NCBI RefSeq assembly: GCF_000420405.1
Contig: NZ_ATUW01000011.1
Coordinates: 1 to 49,294, forward strand
Direction: 5' to 3'
Length of the DNA: 49,294 nt
From: Winkia neuii subsp. neuii DSM 8576
GTDB lineage: Bacteria; Actinomycetota; Actinomycetes; Actinomycetales; Actinomycetaceae
The position numbers and the translations under genes are program-made. Below the pieces are notes generated by a model. It searched no databases. It saw only the letters and a program-made list of their open reading frames with translations, and was not told the DNA's origin. Positions within the stretch are counted from its first letter, which is position 1, and the number at the start of each line of letters is the position of its first letter. This document shows positions 24,424-33,230 of the stretch, piece after piece.

Positions 24424-25328
24424 GCCTATCGTTTGCGGTTTTAGCTTCTTCGCGTTCTCAGCGTGGCCGCTCTGGGAGGCATTTGCGCTCGGTAGTGAAG
24501 CGCCTCGAAAAGTATGGCAACGTCATTTCGGCGCAGCAGGTTTCGTGGGCTAAAGAGCTAAGCTCAGTGGCCCGCCACGCTTGCCAGCTAAATGTAGATG
24601 TGGTTGTTGCTGTAGGTGGCGACGGGTTTGTTGGTGCCTGTGCCCCAACAGTTGCAGATTGCGGCAAAATTATGTTTGCTTTGCCTGCGGGCTCCGGAAA
24701 CGATTTTGTGCGTTCACTGGGAATCCCAGTCGAGGTGGGAAAAGCACTAGCGAAATTTGGCGAATACCGCCCTCGCGAGGTCGACATGTTGGATGTGACT
24801 GACGGAGAGGGGCGGAAACGCTGTTGTCTGGGAGCGGTTTCTACCGGTATTGACGCAGCCATAAACAGGGCGGCCAATGCCTCTAGAATTCCCGGTGAGG
24901 CAGGGTACCGCGTCGCCCTCGTCAAGGCCGCGGTGAACTTCGCTCCATTGCCGTACCAAATTGAATATTGCGATCCTGCAGGCACCATGCATGTTTCGCG
25001 CGAGCGTCGCTACTTAGCTACCTGCGCCAACACCCCGTTCATCGGGGGCGGACTGAAGGTGGCAACCGGTTCTTTGAATGACGGCATCTTTGAGCTAGTT
25101 ACTTTTAAAGATCCAGGCTCTTTTAGGAAGGTAATGGAGTCGGTCTCCCTGGCGAATTCTGGAAGAATAGAGCAAAGTCCGTTCTACCAGTCCAGACAGG
25201 CCCGCTGGGCCAGAGTGACCCCGCTGGCACCCATACTTTCGCATGCAGATGGGGACCCGCTTTGGTATGGCAGTGTGGAAGTTAGTGTTGCTTCAAAGCG
25301 GCTCTCCGTTCTAGCACCTGTAGAATAG
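24420..25328 (+). CDS. Diacylglycerol kinase family lipid kinase
   Basis: Soluble or membrane-peripheral kinase of 302 residues in the DAGK catalytic superfamily (DgkB/YegS type). The nucleotide loop is VVVAVGGDGFVGACAPTVAD near residue 60-80, and the second signature is FALPAGSGNDFVRSLGIP. The start is GTG at 24420, overlapping the murA stop as GTGA. A role in recycling diacylglycerol to phosphatidate fits the plsC gene directly downstream. Related sphingosine or ceramide kinases share the fold, so the lipid is not certain. Confidence 0.85.
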   Translation: MSLSFAVLASSRSQRGRSGRHLRSVVKRLEKYGNVISAQQVSWAKELSSVARHACQLNVDVVVAVGGDGFVGACAPTVADCGKIMFALPAGSGNDFVRSLGIPVEVGKALAKFGEYRPREVDMLDVTDGEGRKRCCLGAVSTGIDAAINRAANASRIPGEAGYRVALVKAAVNFAPLPYQIEYCDPAGTMHVSRERRYLATCANTPFIGGGLKVATGSLNDGIFELVTFKDPGSFRKVMESVSLANSGRIEQSPFYQSRQARWARVTPLAPILSHADGDPLWYGSVEVSVASKRLSVLAPVE

Positions 25329-25333
25329 GGCTT

Positions 25334-26095
25334 ATGCGCGAATTTGGACCCTTCTACAAGTTCTGTTTCAACGTTGCAAAAACAGCGGTCAGCCTTATCA
25401 CTCGCAAGGATTGGGCCGGGGAACAAAATCTGCCCAACGAGGGTTTTATTGCTGTATCCAACCATGTGACTAATTTCGACTCGCTCACGTTTATGCACTT
25501 TTTGGGTGAGAACGGGATTCCTCCACGCATGCTGGCAAAGGCTGAACTGTTTGACGTTCCTGTGCTCGGAGCAATTATGCGCAAATGCAAGCAGGTTCCC
25601 GTTTATCGTGGCTCCAAGAGGGCGGGCGATGCTTTGGCGGGTGCTGAGCGGGCACTGTTAGCCGGTGAATGCGTGGGGATCTTCCCTGAGGGCACCCTCA
25701 CAGAGGATCCGGATTACTGGCCTATGAAAGGGAAAACAGGGGCTGCCCGCTTGGCGTTGCGCACTCATGCGCCCGTTATTCCTGTGGCGCAGTGGGGGGC
25801 CTTGGAAGTTTTGCCGCAATGCTCGTCTAAGTGGAAGCTTTACCCGCCTACGAAGATCACTGTGCGCGCGATGGAGCCCGTGGATCTGTCGGATTTGTAC
25901 GATCGGGGCGTCGAGGACCACGCTGCCGTTCTGGAGGCGACTGATCGGATTATGCAGGCACTCACGCGCGGGGTAGCCCAGATTCGCGGCGAGGTGCCGC
26001 CTGCTGAGCCGTTCGAACCGACTAAGAAATCCAGGTCGAAACGCCCTTATAAGAAGCGCTCTATTTGGCAGCTTCTACGCAAGCCTTTCGATTAG
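25334..26095 (+). CDS. plsC: 1-acyl-sn-glycerol-3-phosphate acyltransferase
   Basis: Membrane-associated acyltransferase of 253 residues that converts lysophosphatidate to phosphatidate. The catalytic H-x4-D motif is AVSNHVTNFDSLTF near residue 44, and the glycerophosphate-binding motif FPEGTLTEDP is near residue 115. A basic C-terminal tail (KKSRSKRPYKKRSIWQLLRK) may anchor it to phospholipid. TAGAAT lies seven bases before the ATG, so it may also start from its own leaderless transcript, although AGGG is present three bases upstream. Its stop overlaps the end of the convergent lipoprotein gene once that gene's frame is restored. Confidence 0.9.
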   Translation: MREFGPFYKFCFNVAKTAVSLITRKDWAGEQNLPNEGFIAVSNHVTNFDSLTFMHFLGENGIPPRMLAKAELFDVPVLGAIMRKCKQVPVYRGSKRAGDALAGAERALLAGECVGIFPEGTLTEDPDYWPMKGKTGAARLALRTHAPVIPVAQWGALEVLPQCSSKWKLYPPTKITVRAMEPVDLSDLYDRGVEDHAAVLEATDRIMQALTRGVAQIRGEVPPAEPFEPTKKSRSKRPYKKRSIWQLLRKPFD

Positions 26096-26668
26096 TGGGA
26101 AACGAATATTTCTATCTTTCTTCCATCTTTTGCCGCAGTGATTGCGTAGGGGTGTTTTTTGTCCATTCCTATTGCAACGTGGGTAATTGATTCGTAAGTA
26201 CCGTCGTAGTATACGGATATTCCGGTAGTGCCCTTTATCGGGCCGCGCTTAGGCCCTGCTGAGGGGTTTTTTGAAGTCTACTGAGGTTCCTGTCAGCGAG
26301 ATATCTAGATAGATGTTGCCGTCAAGCGGTAGTGGGATGCCGCTGCCTTGGGCGAGTGCTTTGCGTTTCCATTTACTTCGCCAGCCTGTGCTGCCCTTTT
26401 GAGCTTGCCCGCTAAGGGCAATGATTGTTCCTCCCTGGGTTTGCGAGACTTGTATGTCGCTAACTAACAGCGAGGCGGGTAGTGCTTGTTCCACCTGCCG
26501 GTCTTCTAAAGAGGTTTGTATTTTGGTCGGTGCCGCCTCTGCAGAAATAGCCTCACTTGTGGCAGCCTTCGACGGTGAGGTTCCGCCAGTGGTAGCACTG
26601 TTATCTTGCGCCTGGGAACAACCTGTTATCAGCAGGGTGAGGGCGGCAGTTGCGCAGAGTTTCCTCAC
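26092..26668 (-). pseudogene. Lipoprotein gene interrupted by a one-base slip in an A6 run
   Basis: The GTG at 26668 (GGAAGGAG six bases upstream) opens a lipoprotein: signal MRKLCATAALTLLITGC with a clear LITGC lipobox, then a Ser/Thr/Ala-rich linker. The frame runs to a stop at 26249 (139 residues). Beyond a six-A run on the coding strand (26267-26272), a second frame continues without stops as GPKRGPIKGTTGISVYYDGT, then ITHVAIGMDKKHPYAITAAK, and ends IEIFVSH with TAA at 26092-26094. Removing one A joins the two into 191 residues (DFKNPSAGPKRG). The restored stop overlaps the plsC stop, as expected for a compact pair. It is either a true frameshift, a phase-variable gene, or a sequencing error. 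No family recognised. Confidence 0.75.
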
Positions 26669-26706
26669 GGCAGCTCCTTCCGAGTTAGTTCTAGGTTGAT
26701 GATAAC

Positions 26707-27687
26707 GTGTGTGCCGTGGACAGTGAGGTCGAAGTTGCAGTAGTTGGTGCAGGTGCGTGGGGTCGGGTTTTTTCCTCTCTCATGCTTCAGGCAGGGGCGG
26801 AGGTTTCCGTGTGGGCTCGCCGGCGAGAATCCCTGTCGGGCTTGGCAGGAATGCACGTTTCCACGGATTTGAACGAGGTCGTTTGCGGTAAGTCGGTGGT
26901 GGTGGTTGCGTTGCCCTCTGCTGCGGTCCGCGAAGTGTGTTCGCGTTTGCCTTTGGCAAGTGGGGCCAGTGTCGTGTCCTTGTCTAAAGGGCTAGAGGCC
27001 GAAACAAACTTGTTCATGGGAGACGTTCTTGCTCAGACGCTGCATATTTCGCCCTCGCAGGTGGTTGTTGTTTCTGGTCCCAATCTTTCTGCCGAGATCG
27101 CTGAGGGACAACCTAGTGGGGCGGTAGCAGCATGTTTGGATTTGCAGCGGGCTCAGGAAGTGTCGCCGCTGTTTTCCACCCATAGTTTCCGCCCCTATCT
27201 TTCTACTGATGTTATTGGCGCTGAGGTTGGCGGGGTTGTGAAGAATGTTATTGCGGTTGCGGTGGGGGCGGCAGCAGGGATGGGCTATCAGACCAACACC
27301 AGGGCTATGCTGATCACTCGGGGCCTTGCCGAGATGGCGAGGTTGGGAAAGGCGTTGGGCGCCCAAGAAGCAACATTTTTGGGCCTTGCCGGGGTCGGAG
27401 ATTTGATTGCTACCTGCTCTTCCCCAAAGTCGCGCAATTTCACTTTTGGGTTCAATATGGGCTCCGGGATGAAGCGAGAGGAAGCATTTTCTGTATCGGC
27501 CGGGGTCGTCGAGGGCGCCCGTTCAGCTAGGGCTGTACTTGAATTGGCTGGCCAGAAGGGGGTCGAGATGCCTATCACTGCGGCTGTAGCTAAGGTCGTA
27601 TTCCAGGGTGGAACAGTCGAGGAAATGGGTGAATACCTAATGGGCCGTGCCCGTAAAATGGACGGGGTGGATATCAAATTCGTGTAG
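26707..27687 (+). CDS. gpsA: NAD(P)-dependent glycerol-3-phosphate dehydrogenase
   Basis: Cytosolic enzyme reducing dihydroxyacetone phosphate to sn-glycerol-3-phosphate for phospholipid synthesis, 326 residues. The Rossmann loop VAVVGAGAWGRVFSSLMLQAGAEVSVWARR is near the N-terminus; VVSGPNLSAEIAEGQPSG, EVGGVVKNVIAVAVGAAAGMGYQ (catalytic Lys) and FLGLAGVGDLIATCSSPKSRNF follow. The start is GTG 26707 or GTG 26716; neither has a strong ribosome-binding site. It fits the pathway with plsC upstream. Only 38 bases separate it from the divergent lipoprotein start. Confidence 0.94.
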   Translation: MCAVDSEVEVAVVGAGAWGRVFSSLMLQAGAEVSVWARRRESLSGLAGMHVSTDLNEVVCGKSVVVVALPSAAVREVCSRLPLASGASVVSLSKGLEAETNLFMGDVLAQTLHISPSQVVVVSGPNLSAEIAEGQPSGAVAACLDLQRAQEVSPLFSTHSFRPYLSTDVIGAEVGGVVKNVIAVAVGAAAGMGYQTNTRAMLITRGLAEMARLGKALGAQEATFLGLAGVGDLIATCSSPKSRNFTFGFNMGSGMKREEAFSVSAGVVEGARSARAVLELAGQKGVEMPITAAVAKVVFQGGTVEEMGEYLMGRARKMDGVDIKFV

Positions 27688-27735
27688 CGGGCAAGTGCGG
27701 TTCGGGCCAGCGGAAATCTGCGGTACCGTAAAACG

Positions 27736-28863
27736 GTGAACTCTTCCCAAATGAAGCCGCGCGTACTTGTAATATTTGGTGGTCGTTCTGGCGAACACTC
27801 GATTTCTTGTTCTACTGCAGCTGGCGTACTCCAAAATATCGACCGCTCAAAGTTTGATGTACTTACCGTTGGCATTACGCCCGATGGCAAGTGGGTGAAT
27901 GTGCCTGACAATCCGGATTTGTACCGTTTAGAGGGCGATAGTGGAGCCACGATTGCAGGAAACGCCTCTCGCATGGATCTGGTGCCAGGGGAGGGGCGTG
28001 CTCTCGAGATAGTGCTCGACAAGGGGCAAATAGTTGAGGCAGCAGACCTGGGCGATGTAGATGTGGTGTTCCCCTTGCTGCACGGGCCTTACGGCGAGGA
28101 TGGGACAATCCAGGGCATGTTAGAAATGGCGGGTTTGCGTTACGTCGGTTGTGGCGTGCTAGCTTCTGCCGCGTGCATGGATAAACCTACTACTAAGACG
28201 ATTTTGACTGAGCAGGGGATACCTGCTGGGCGGTGGCAGTCGATTACTGATTACCAGTGGATTAGCGACCGCGACGGTGTTCTTTACCGCCTGGGTGCGC
28301 TGGGGATGCCAGTCTATGTGAAACCTGCTCGCGCCGGTTCTTCTCTGGGTATCACCAAGTGCACCGATGCTAAGGAATTGCCAGCGGCGATTGAGGAGGC
28401 TCGAAAGTACGATCCGCGCGTTATTGTCGAAGCGTTGAATAAGGGCATCGAGGTCGAGTGTGCTGTCTTGGGTGCCCGCAGGGGCCAGGCACCTAGGGCT
28501 TCGGTATTGGGACAGATCAAAGTAAAGTCGACTGACGGTTTTTACGATTACAAGACTAAGTATGTAGACCACGACGCTGTGGAATTGGTCATTCCGGCTC
28601 CCTTGTCTGTGGAGCAGATGACTCGAGCTCAGGAGCTGGCGGTAGCTGCTTTTGATGCTCTTGGATGTGAGGGGCTCGCCCGTGTCGATTGCTTCGCCGA
28701 TATCGAAACTGGTGAGGTAACTATCAACGAGATCAATACGATGCCAGGTTTTACGCCATTTTCTATGTATCCCCAACTTTGGCAGGAGGCTGGCATAAGC
28801 TACTCTGACCTTATTACTGAATTAATCGAACTAGCGCTAGAACGCCCGTTGGGCTTGCGGTAA
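27736..28863 (+). CDS. ddl: D-alanine--D-alanine ligase
   Basis: ATP-grasp enzyme making D-Ala-D-Ala for peptidoglycan, 375 residues from GTG 27736. Signatures: IFGGRSGEHSISCSTAAGVL, PLLHGPYGEDGTIQGMLEMAGLRYVGCGVLASAACMDK, YVKPARAGSSLGITK, and the metal site TINEINTMPGFTPFSMYP. The omega-loop has YDYKTKYVDH as in D-Ala ligases. No Shine-Dalgarno is seen, but TACCGT lies six bases before GTG, consistent with a leaderless transcript; ATG 27751 is the alternative start. An orphan ATP-grasp gene follows 16 bases downstream. Confidence 0.95.
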   Translation: MNSSQMKPRVLVIFGGRSGEHSISCSTAAGVLQNIDRSKFDVLTVGITPDGKWVNVPDNPDLYRLEGDSGATIAGNASRMDLVPGEGRALEIVLDKGQIVEAADLGDVDVVFPLLHGPYGEDGTIQGMLEMAGLRYVGCGVLASAACMDKPTTKTILTEQGIPAGRWQSITDYQWISDRDGVLYRLGALGMPVYVKPARAGSSLGITKCTDAKELPAAIEEARKYDPRVIVEALNKGIEVECAVLGARRGQAPRASVLGQIKVKSTDGFYDYKTKYVDHDAVELVIPAPLSVEQMTRAQELAVAAFDALGCEGLARVDCFADIETGEVTINEINTMPGFTPFSMYPQLWQEAGISYSDLITELIELALERPLGLR

Positions 28864-28879
28864 AAGGGGTAATTAAATA

Positions 28880-29794
28880 ATGAGCAAACCTCGGTTGAAT
28901 TTGGTTACTTGTGCCGAATTTCCGAATCTGCAAAGTGACGACGAGGGCCTGCTTGACGCTCTCTCGGATCGTGGGCTGGACCCGCATGTGGTGCGCTGGG
29001 ACGATAAATCTGTCGACTGGAGTGATTCTGCTGCCCAGGTGACTCGTTCTGTGCGCGACTATCCGCACCGTCGCAAGGAATATTTGCAGTGGGCCCATTC
29101 TGTGCCAAGGTTATTGAACCACGCTGATATTCAGGAGTGGAATTCTGATAAGCATTATTTGCAGGAGTTGCAGAAGCTTGGGCTAAAGGTGGTTCCCACT
29201 ACTTGGATTGAACCCGATCGGGGATTGTCTAAGCATCAGGTGCATTCTAGGTTCCCGGCTAGCGGTGACTTTGTTGTAAAGCCGGCTGTTTCCTCTGGCG
29301 GGCGCGACATGGGGCGCTACACGGCAAACACCGTTTCGCATAGGCAGAAGGCCTTGGCGCAGGCTATGGATTTGCTGGCCAGTGGCGAGACTGTAATGGT
29401 ACAGCGCTACATCGACGAGGTCGACGAGCACGGCGAAATGTCTTTGGTCTATATAAACGGGCTGATGTCGCATGCGGTCAAGAAGAGGGCGATGTTGCAC
29501 CCTGCCGAGACCCGTGAGGACGAGATTTACGACGAGGTTATTTTGTCGCAGGCGGGCACCGAGCGAGAGTGGCGTTGGGGCGAGGAAATCCGCAGAGCGT
29601 TGCACGCTTACGTGCGTTCGAGGATGGGACGCGACGAACAGTTCTTGTTCAACCGTATCGACATTATCGAAGACGGCAAGGGTGGCTACTACGTTATGGA
29701 GGTGTCTTTGGTGGATGCGCTGCTGTACCTGAAAGATACCGAGGGTGCTTTGGATACCTTTGCTGACGGTATCGCTGTGCGCGCATTCTGGTGA
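28880..29794 (+). CDS. Orphan ATP-grasp ligase next to ddl
   Basis: A 304-residue protein with an ATP-grasp fold: VKPAVSSGGRDMGRY (ATP-binding loop) near residue 130, MVQRYIDEVDEHGEMSLVYINGLMSHAVKKRA in the middle, and a C-terminal metal-binding block FLFNRIDIIEDGKGGYYVMEVSLVDALLY. The N-terminal TRSVRDYPHRRKEYLQWAHSVPRLLN recalls a group of uncharacterised ATP-grasp proteins related to the D-cycloserine cyclo-ligase DcsG. AAGGGG precedes the ATG. It is probably cotranscribed with ddl and could modify a D-amino acid, a peptide or a small metabolite. Exact reaction unknown. Confidence 0.75.
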   Translation: MSKPRLNLVTCAEFPNLQSDDEGLLDALSDRGLDPHVVRWDDKSVDWSDSAAQVTRSVRDYPHRRKEYLQWAHSVPRLLNHADIQEWNSDKHYLQELQKLGLKVVPTTWIEPDRGLSKHQVHSRFPASGDFVVKPAVSSGGRDMGRYTANTVSHRQKALAQAMDLLASGETVMVQRYIDEVDEHGEMSLVYINGLMSHAVKKRAMLHPAETREDEIYDEVILSQAGTEREWRWGEEIRRALHAYVRSRMGRDEQFLFNRIDIIEDGKGGYYVMEVSLVDALLYLKDTEGALDTFADGIAVRAFW

Positions 29795-29870
29795 TGGGCC
29801 GGTTGCGGGGGAATTTACTCCTGCAACCCGTAGTTTTGGCCTGTTTAGTGCAAAGAATTAGCTAAATGGC

Positions 29871-29911
29871 GTAAAAAGGTGCCTCGCCCGGCGGGCGAGG
29901 CACCTTTTTAC
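29871..29911. terminator. Bidirectional terminator with perfect 19-bp stem
   Basis: GTAAAAAGGTGCCTCGCCC (29871-29889) pairs perfectly with its complement at 29893-29911 around a GGC loop. Runs of T/A on both sides make it work in both directions, ending the ATP-grasp gene (plus) and mntH (minus). Confidence 0.95.
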
Positions 29912-29918
29912 TTGGGAG

Positions 29919-31169
29919 TTATTCTATTCCCATCACTGTCAGGTAGAGTAGCGCGATGTTCAGGCAGACGATCAAGGCGGTTATGACTAGGCCGATGACT
30001 TTGATAAGCCGCGAGTCCGCGTAGTCCCCCATGATCTCGCGCTTTGCGGTGTACCGCATAAGGGGGATTATCGCGAAGGGAATGCCTACGCTAAGTAGGG
30101 CCTGGCTCCACACCAGGGCTAGGGTGGGATCCATGCCGGCACCCACAATTATGAGGGCGGGGATCAACGTTACCAGGCGGCGTACTACTAGAGGCACTTT
30201 GATGTGTAGCAAACCAAGCATGATTTCAGAGCCGGCGTAAGCTCCTACGGAGGTGGAGGCTAAGCCAGATGCAAGCAGGCCAATTCCGAAGATAATGCCC
30301 ATTCCGCTGCCGAGGTGCGAGACTATAGCGCCGTGTGCGCCCTCGATAGTGTCTGTTCCGTCGACTCCGAATAGGGAAGAGGCCGCGAGCAGCAGCAGAC
30401 CGATATTTACTAGGCCCGCCAAAATGAGCGCCCAGGTCACATCGAATTTACTGGCGCGGAGGAGGCGCTTTAGCCCGTTCTCGTCGTCCGCGAAACGGTG
30501 GTTTACGAGTGAGGAATGTAGATATATTGCGTGGGGCATTACTGTAGCTCCGAGCATCGAGGCAGCTAGCAATACCGTTTCGGTTCCTTTCAGGCGGGGG
30601 AGCAGGCCTGAGAGAGTTCCGGTAGCTGACGGGGGGTCCAAGAAGAGTCCCGCCATAAACCCGAAGGTAATAACTAATAGCAGCCCTACCACGACGCGCT
30701 CAAAGATGTGTTGCCTTCCCTCTCCCTGTACTAGGAGCAAGAGGATGGAAACAAAACCGGTGATTATTGCGCCGGTTAGTAGAGAAACGTGAAAGAGCAA
30801 ATTCAGTGCAATCGCGCCGCCAATTACTTCGGCAAGGTCGGTAGCTGCGGCCACTATTTCGGCCTGCAACCAAAAAGCTATGCGATTGCGTTTTTTCATG
30901 CGGTCGCCAAGTAGCTGCGGTAAAGATTTACCCGTTACTAGCCCTAGCTTTGCGCTCTGGTATTGCACCAGTACGGCCATCGCATTGGCCAGGACTAGCA
31001 CCCAAACCAGTAGGTAGCCATATTTAGCACCGGCGGTGATATTTGCGGCTACGTTGCCTGGGTCTACGTAAGCAACTGCAGCCACAAAGGCGGGTCCTAG
31101 CAATGCGATCATGCGAGCCTTGGCGCCGGCCTGCTGAGGCGAAGTTTTTTCGAGAGTAGTTGTTGACAT
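29919..31169 (-). CDS. mntH: Nramp-family manganese/divalent metal transporter
   Basis: Proton-coupled Mn2+ (Fe2+) importer in the cytoplasmic membrane, 416 residues, about 11 spans. Key signatures: AYVDPGNVAANITAGAKYGY (DPGN metal-site motif in span 1) and the span-6 GATVMPHAIYLHSSL (MPH motif). There is no Shine-Dalgarno; TACGCT lies five bases before the ATG, so a leaderless transcript is possible. A GTTCG-N14-CGAAC inverted repeat at 31186-31209, just before the gene, is a candidate operator for a metal-responsive repressor; no such regulator is in the window. Confidence 0.94.
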   Translation of the reverse strand: MSTTTLEKTSPQQAGAKARMIALLGPAFVAAVAYVDPGNVAANITAGAKYGYLLVWVLVLANAMAVLVQYQSAKLGLVTGKSLPQLLGDRMKKRNRIAFWLQAEIVAAATDLAEVIGGAIALNLLFHVSLLTGAIITGFVSILLLLVQGEGRQHIFERVVVGLLLVITFGFMAGLFLDPPSATGTLSGLLPRLKGTETVLLAASMLGATVMPHAIYLHSSLVNHRFADDENGLKRLLRASKFDVTWALILAGLVNIGLLLLAASSLFGVDGTDTIEGAHGAIVSHLGSGMGIIFGIGLLASGLASTSVGAYAGSEIMLGLLHIKVPLVVRRLVTLIPALIIVGAGMDPTLALVWSQALLSVGIPFAIIPLMRYTAKREIMGDYADSRLIKVIGLVITALIVCLNIALLYLTVMGIE

Positions 31170-31296
31170 TATTTAGCGTACCCATGTTCGATAGTTAGAC
31201 AACACGAACTTTAGTTTGGAGATTCCCTCACTGGCAAGTTTTCCCAGTTCGTGGCCAGTAGGTGAGAAGAAGGTAAGATTTGGGGAGCTAGGCTGC

Positions 31297-31328
31297 AAAA
31301 AAGCGGCTAATCCGAAGATTAGCCGCTT
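31297..31328 (-). terminator. Terminator of tRNA-His
   Basis: On the minus strand AAGCGGCTAATC pairs with GATTAGCCGCTT over 12 bp with a four-base loop, followed by a T-run. It lies just downstream of the tRNA. Confidence 0.9.
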
Positions 31329-31330
31329 GG

Positions 31331-31406
31331 TGGGGTGGCTGACGGGACTCGAACCCGCGACGTCCTGGACCACAACCAGGTGCTCTACCAGCTGAACTAC
31401 AGCCAC
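31331..31406 (-). tRNA. tRNA-His (GTG anticodon), CCA encoded
   Basis: On the minus strand GTGGCTG pairs with CAGCCAC; the base before it (31407) is G, the extra G-1 of tRNA-His, opposite C73. The anticodon arm is CCTGG-TTGTGGT-CCAGG, anticodon GTG. The T-arm is CGGGTTCGAGTCCCG. The 3' CCA is in the DNA (31331-31333). Confidence 0.96.
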
Positions 31407-31496
31407 CATTGTCACCAACAGGCAACGGATTAGATGTTACACAAAATTGGTGTCAATAGGCAAAAACTGGTGTAGTGTTTCCGCTCACCTTTTGTG

Positions 31497-32156
31497 TTAG
31501 TGGACCTCGGGCTCACCGAGTTTTTCTGTCTCTGCCTTGGTGTGTGCAATCGCGGCTTGCGCGGCCTCCTTGCACTCGTCGGTCGAGGGTCCCTCGTCGT
31601 GTGGCCATAGCACGTCGCGGTAGTAGCGCAGTTCCTGGAGCGATTCGACAATGTCGGCTAGGGCTCTGTGGCCGCCATGTTTTTCGGGGGCTTGGAAGAA
31701 TGTGCGAGGGTACCACCGGCGAGCTAGTTCCTTGACGGAGGAGACGTCGATAACGCGGTAGTGAAGGTAATCGATTACTTGTGGCATTTCCTTGGCTAGG
31801 AAGGACTTGTCAGTACCAATAGAGTTGCCGGCTAAAAGTGCCTTCTTAGCCGTGGGAACAAATTTCTTTATGTATTCCAAAACGGCATGTTCAGCCGTTG
31901 CTATATCTACGGCGCCATCTAGCTCGTCGAGCAGTCCAGAGGTTGTGTGCATGTTGCGCACAAAGTCATTCATGTTTTCGAGGGCGCCCTCTTTAGGCTT
32001 GATTAAAATGTCGAACCCGGCGTCGAGCATTTTCAAGTTGGCATCTGTGATTATTACCGCTACCTCGATTAGGCAATCTTTTTGCAAATCTAGGCCGGTC
32101 ATTTCGCAGTCTATCCACACCAGGGGGGTGCCCTGGACAGTTTTTTCACTACTCAT
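31497..32156 (-). CDS. orn: Oligoribonuclease
   Basis: DEDDh 3'-5' exonuclease that degrades di- to pentaribonucleotides, including pGpG from c-di-GMP turnover. From ATG 32156 it has 219 residues. The exonuclease I motif is LVWIDCEMTGLDL (Asp17, Glu19), motif II AGNSIGTDKSFLAKEMP, and motif III EKHGGHRALADIVESLQEL with the catalytic His. The C-terminal tail (TDECKEAAQAAIAHTKAETE) is longer than in proteobacteria. A GAGG touches the ATG with only one base between, too close to act as Shine-Dalgarno; TAGTGT seven bases upstream suggests a leaderless mRNA. Confidence 0.94.
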   Translation of the reverse strand: MSSEKTVQGTPLVWIDCEMTGLDLQKDCLIEVAVIITDANLKMLDAGFDILIKPKEGALENMNDFVRNMHTTSGLLDELDGAVDIATAEHAVLEYIKKFVPTAKKALLAGNSIGTDKSFLAKEMPQVIDYLHYRVIDVSSVKELARRWYPRTFFQAPEKHGGHRALADIVESLQELRYYRDVLWPHDEGPSTDECKEAAQAAIAHTKAETEKLGEPEVH

Positions 32157-32311
32157 ACCTCTAACACTAGAACTAATTAGCCCTTGGATGCTTGTTGCGA
32201 GCAATTATTGACGTCTAAATAAGCAGTAGTAGTGTTGCAAGTAACATTCGCCTGCGTCCGTTTGACGAAAGTAGTCATTTTTACCCTCTAGACGCTAAAG
32301 TGGGGGCGTTA

Positions 32312-32387
32312 GCCTCCGTAGCTCAATGGATAGAGCAAGGGCCTTCTAATCCCGAGGTTGCAGGTTCGAGTCCTGTCGGGGGCGCCA
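32312..32387 (+). tRNA. tRNA-Arg (TCT anticodon), CCA encoded
   Basis: GCCTCCG pairs with CGGGGGC (one T-G pair), discriminator G, followed by encoded CCA. The anticodon loop CTTCTAA gives TCT. The T-arm is CAGGTTCGAGTCCTG. The anticodon stem is short, with an A-G at its top as well as the usual C-T above the loop, which may be worth a folding check. Confidence 0.93.
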
Positions 32388-32573
32388 TCTACCTGTGGCT
32401 TAGCAATACGTTTTCCAGGAACTTTTTGGTCCGCCCAGGCCAACTTAAGGCGGCGGATGAGGTTTCCACAGGCTCCGCATTAAGATTTTTGTGGGCGGAG
32501 TGGGGATTAATAGCGGCGTGGCTTTTTTGAAACTGTCACGATGATCGCGTCAACAACAATTTAGGAGGACGTA

Positions 32574-33161
32574 ATGACGCGACCATACGACATAACTCTG
32601 ACCGGATATGTAGGGGCCGACCCCCAGGTTAGCCAAGCGGGTACCCAGGGCGACTATGCTCGGTTCCGGATTGGCTGTACCCCTTCCAAGCGAACCCCAA
32701 ATGGGTGGGAGGACCTGGAGACTATTTGGTGGACAGTAAAAGCCTGGGGGAGGCTCGCACGGGCGGTGCGGGCTAACGTCAAGAAAGGCATGGGGCTGGT
32801 TGTAACCGGCCAACCCAGGGTAGAAAAATGGGCCGACGCGGCTGGTGTCGAGCGGGAGGAATTCTGTGTCTATCTGAATAGGGTGGCAATTGATCTGACC
32901 GCAGGAAACTATGTGTGGTGCAGGGCTTGCGACCAGAACAACAACCCGATTTTGCACACCGTCTCTTCTGATATTTCAGGAGGGGAGCTAGGGGGTGAAG
33001 GAGCCGAGGCGGTTGCTCCTACCTGGCAAGTGGGTGGCGCGGCAAGTGAATCTGCTGAGGTGCGCCAGGATGCGGTAAAAGCGTTGAGTGAGGCAGCCAC
33101 CGAGCAGGGAGAGTATTCCCTTAGTGAGGAAAACCTATCTGATGTAGGCGCATTGGGATAG
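32574..33161 (+). CDS. ssb: Single-stranded DNA-binding protein-like OB-fold protein
   Basis: 195 residues with an N-terminal OB-fold similar to SSB: PYDITLTGYVGADPQVSQAGTQGDYARFRIGCTPSKR, WWTVKAWGRLARAVRANVKKGMGLVVTGQPRVEKW. The C-terminal half is acidic (GGELGGEGAEAVAP, SEENLSDVGALG) but lacks the DDDIPF-type tip of housekeeping SSB, so this is probably a second, divergent SSB rather than the replicative one. AGGAGG precedes the ATG at 32574. It is followed by ettA. Confidence 0.8.
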   Translation: MTRPYDITLTGYVGADPQVSQAGTQGDYARFRIGCTPSKRTPNGWEDLETIWWTVKAWGRLARAVRANVKKGMGLVVTGQPRVEKWADAAGVEREEFCVYLNRVAIDLTAGNYVWCRACDQNNNPILHTVSSDISGGELGGEGAEAVAPTWQVGGAASESAEVRQDAVKALSEAATEQGEYSLSEENLSDVGALG

Positions 33162-33230
33162 GTCGAGGGCCCAATTGCCGGTATGGTGAAGGCGTCTAGA
33201 AAAAGTCTGGAACTTTGAAACGGAGAACCG

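Noticed and set aside
26249-26280. Programmed -1 frameshifting at the A6 run of the lipoprotein gene
   Set aside because: The downstream frame is reached by +1 (or removal of one A), not -1, so the classic slippery heptamer mechanism does not fit.
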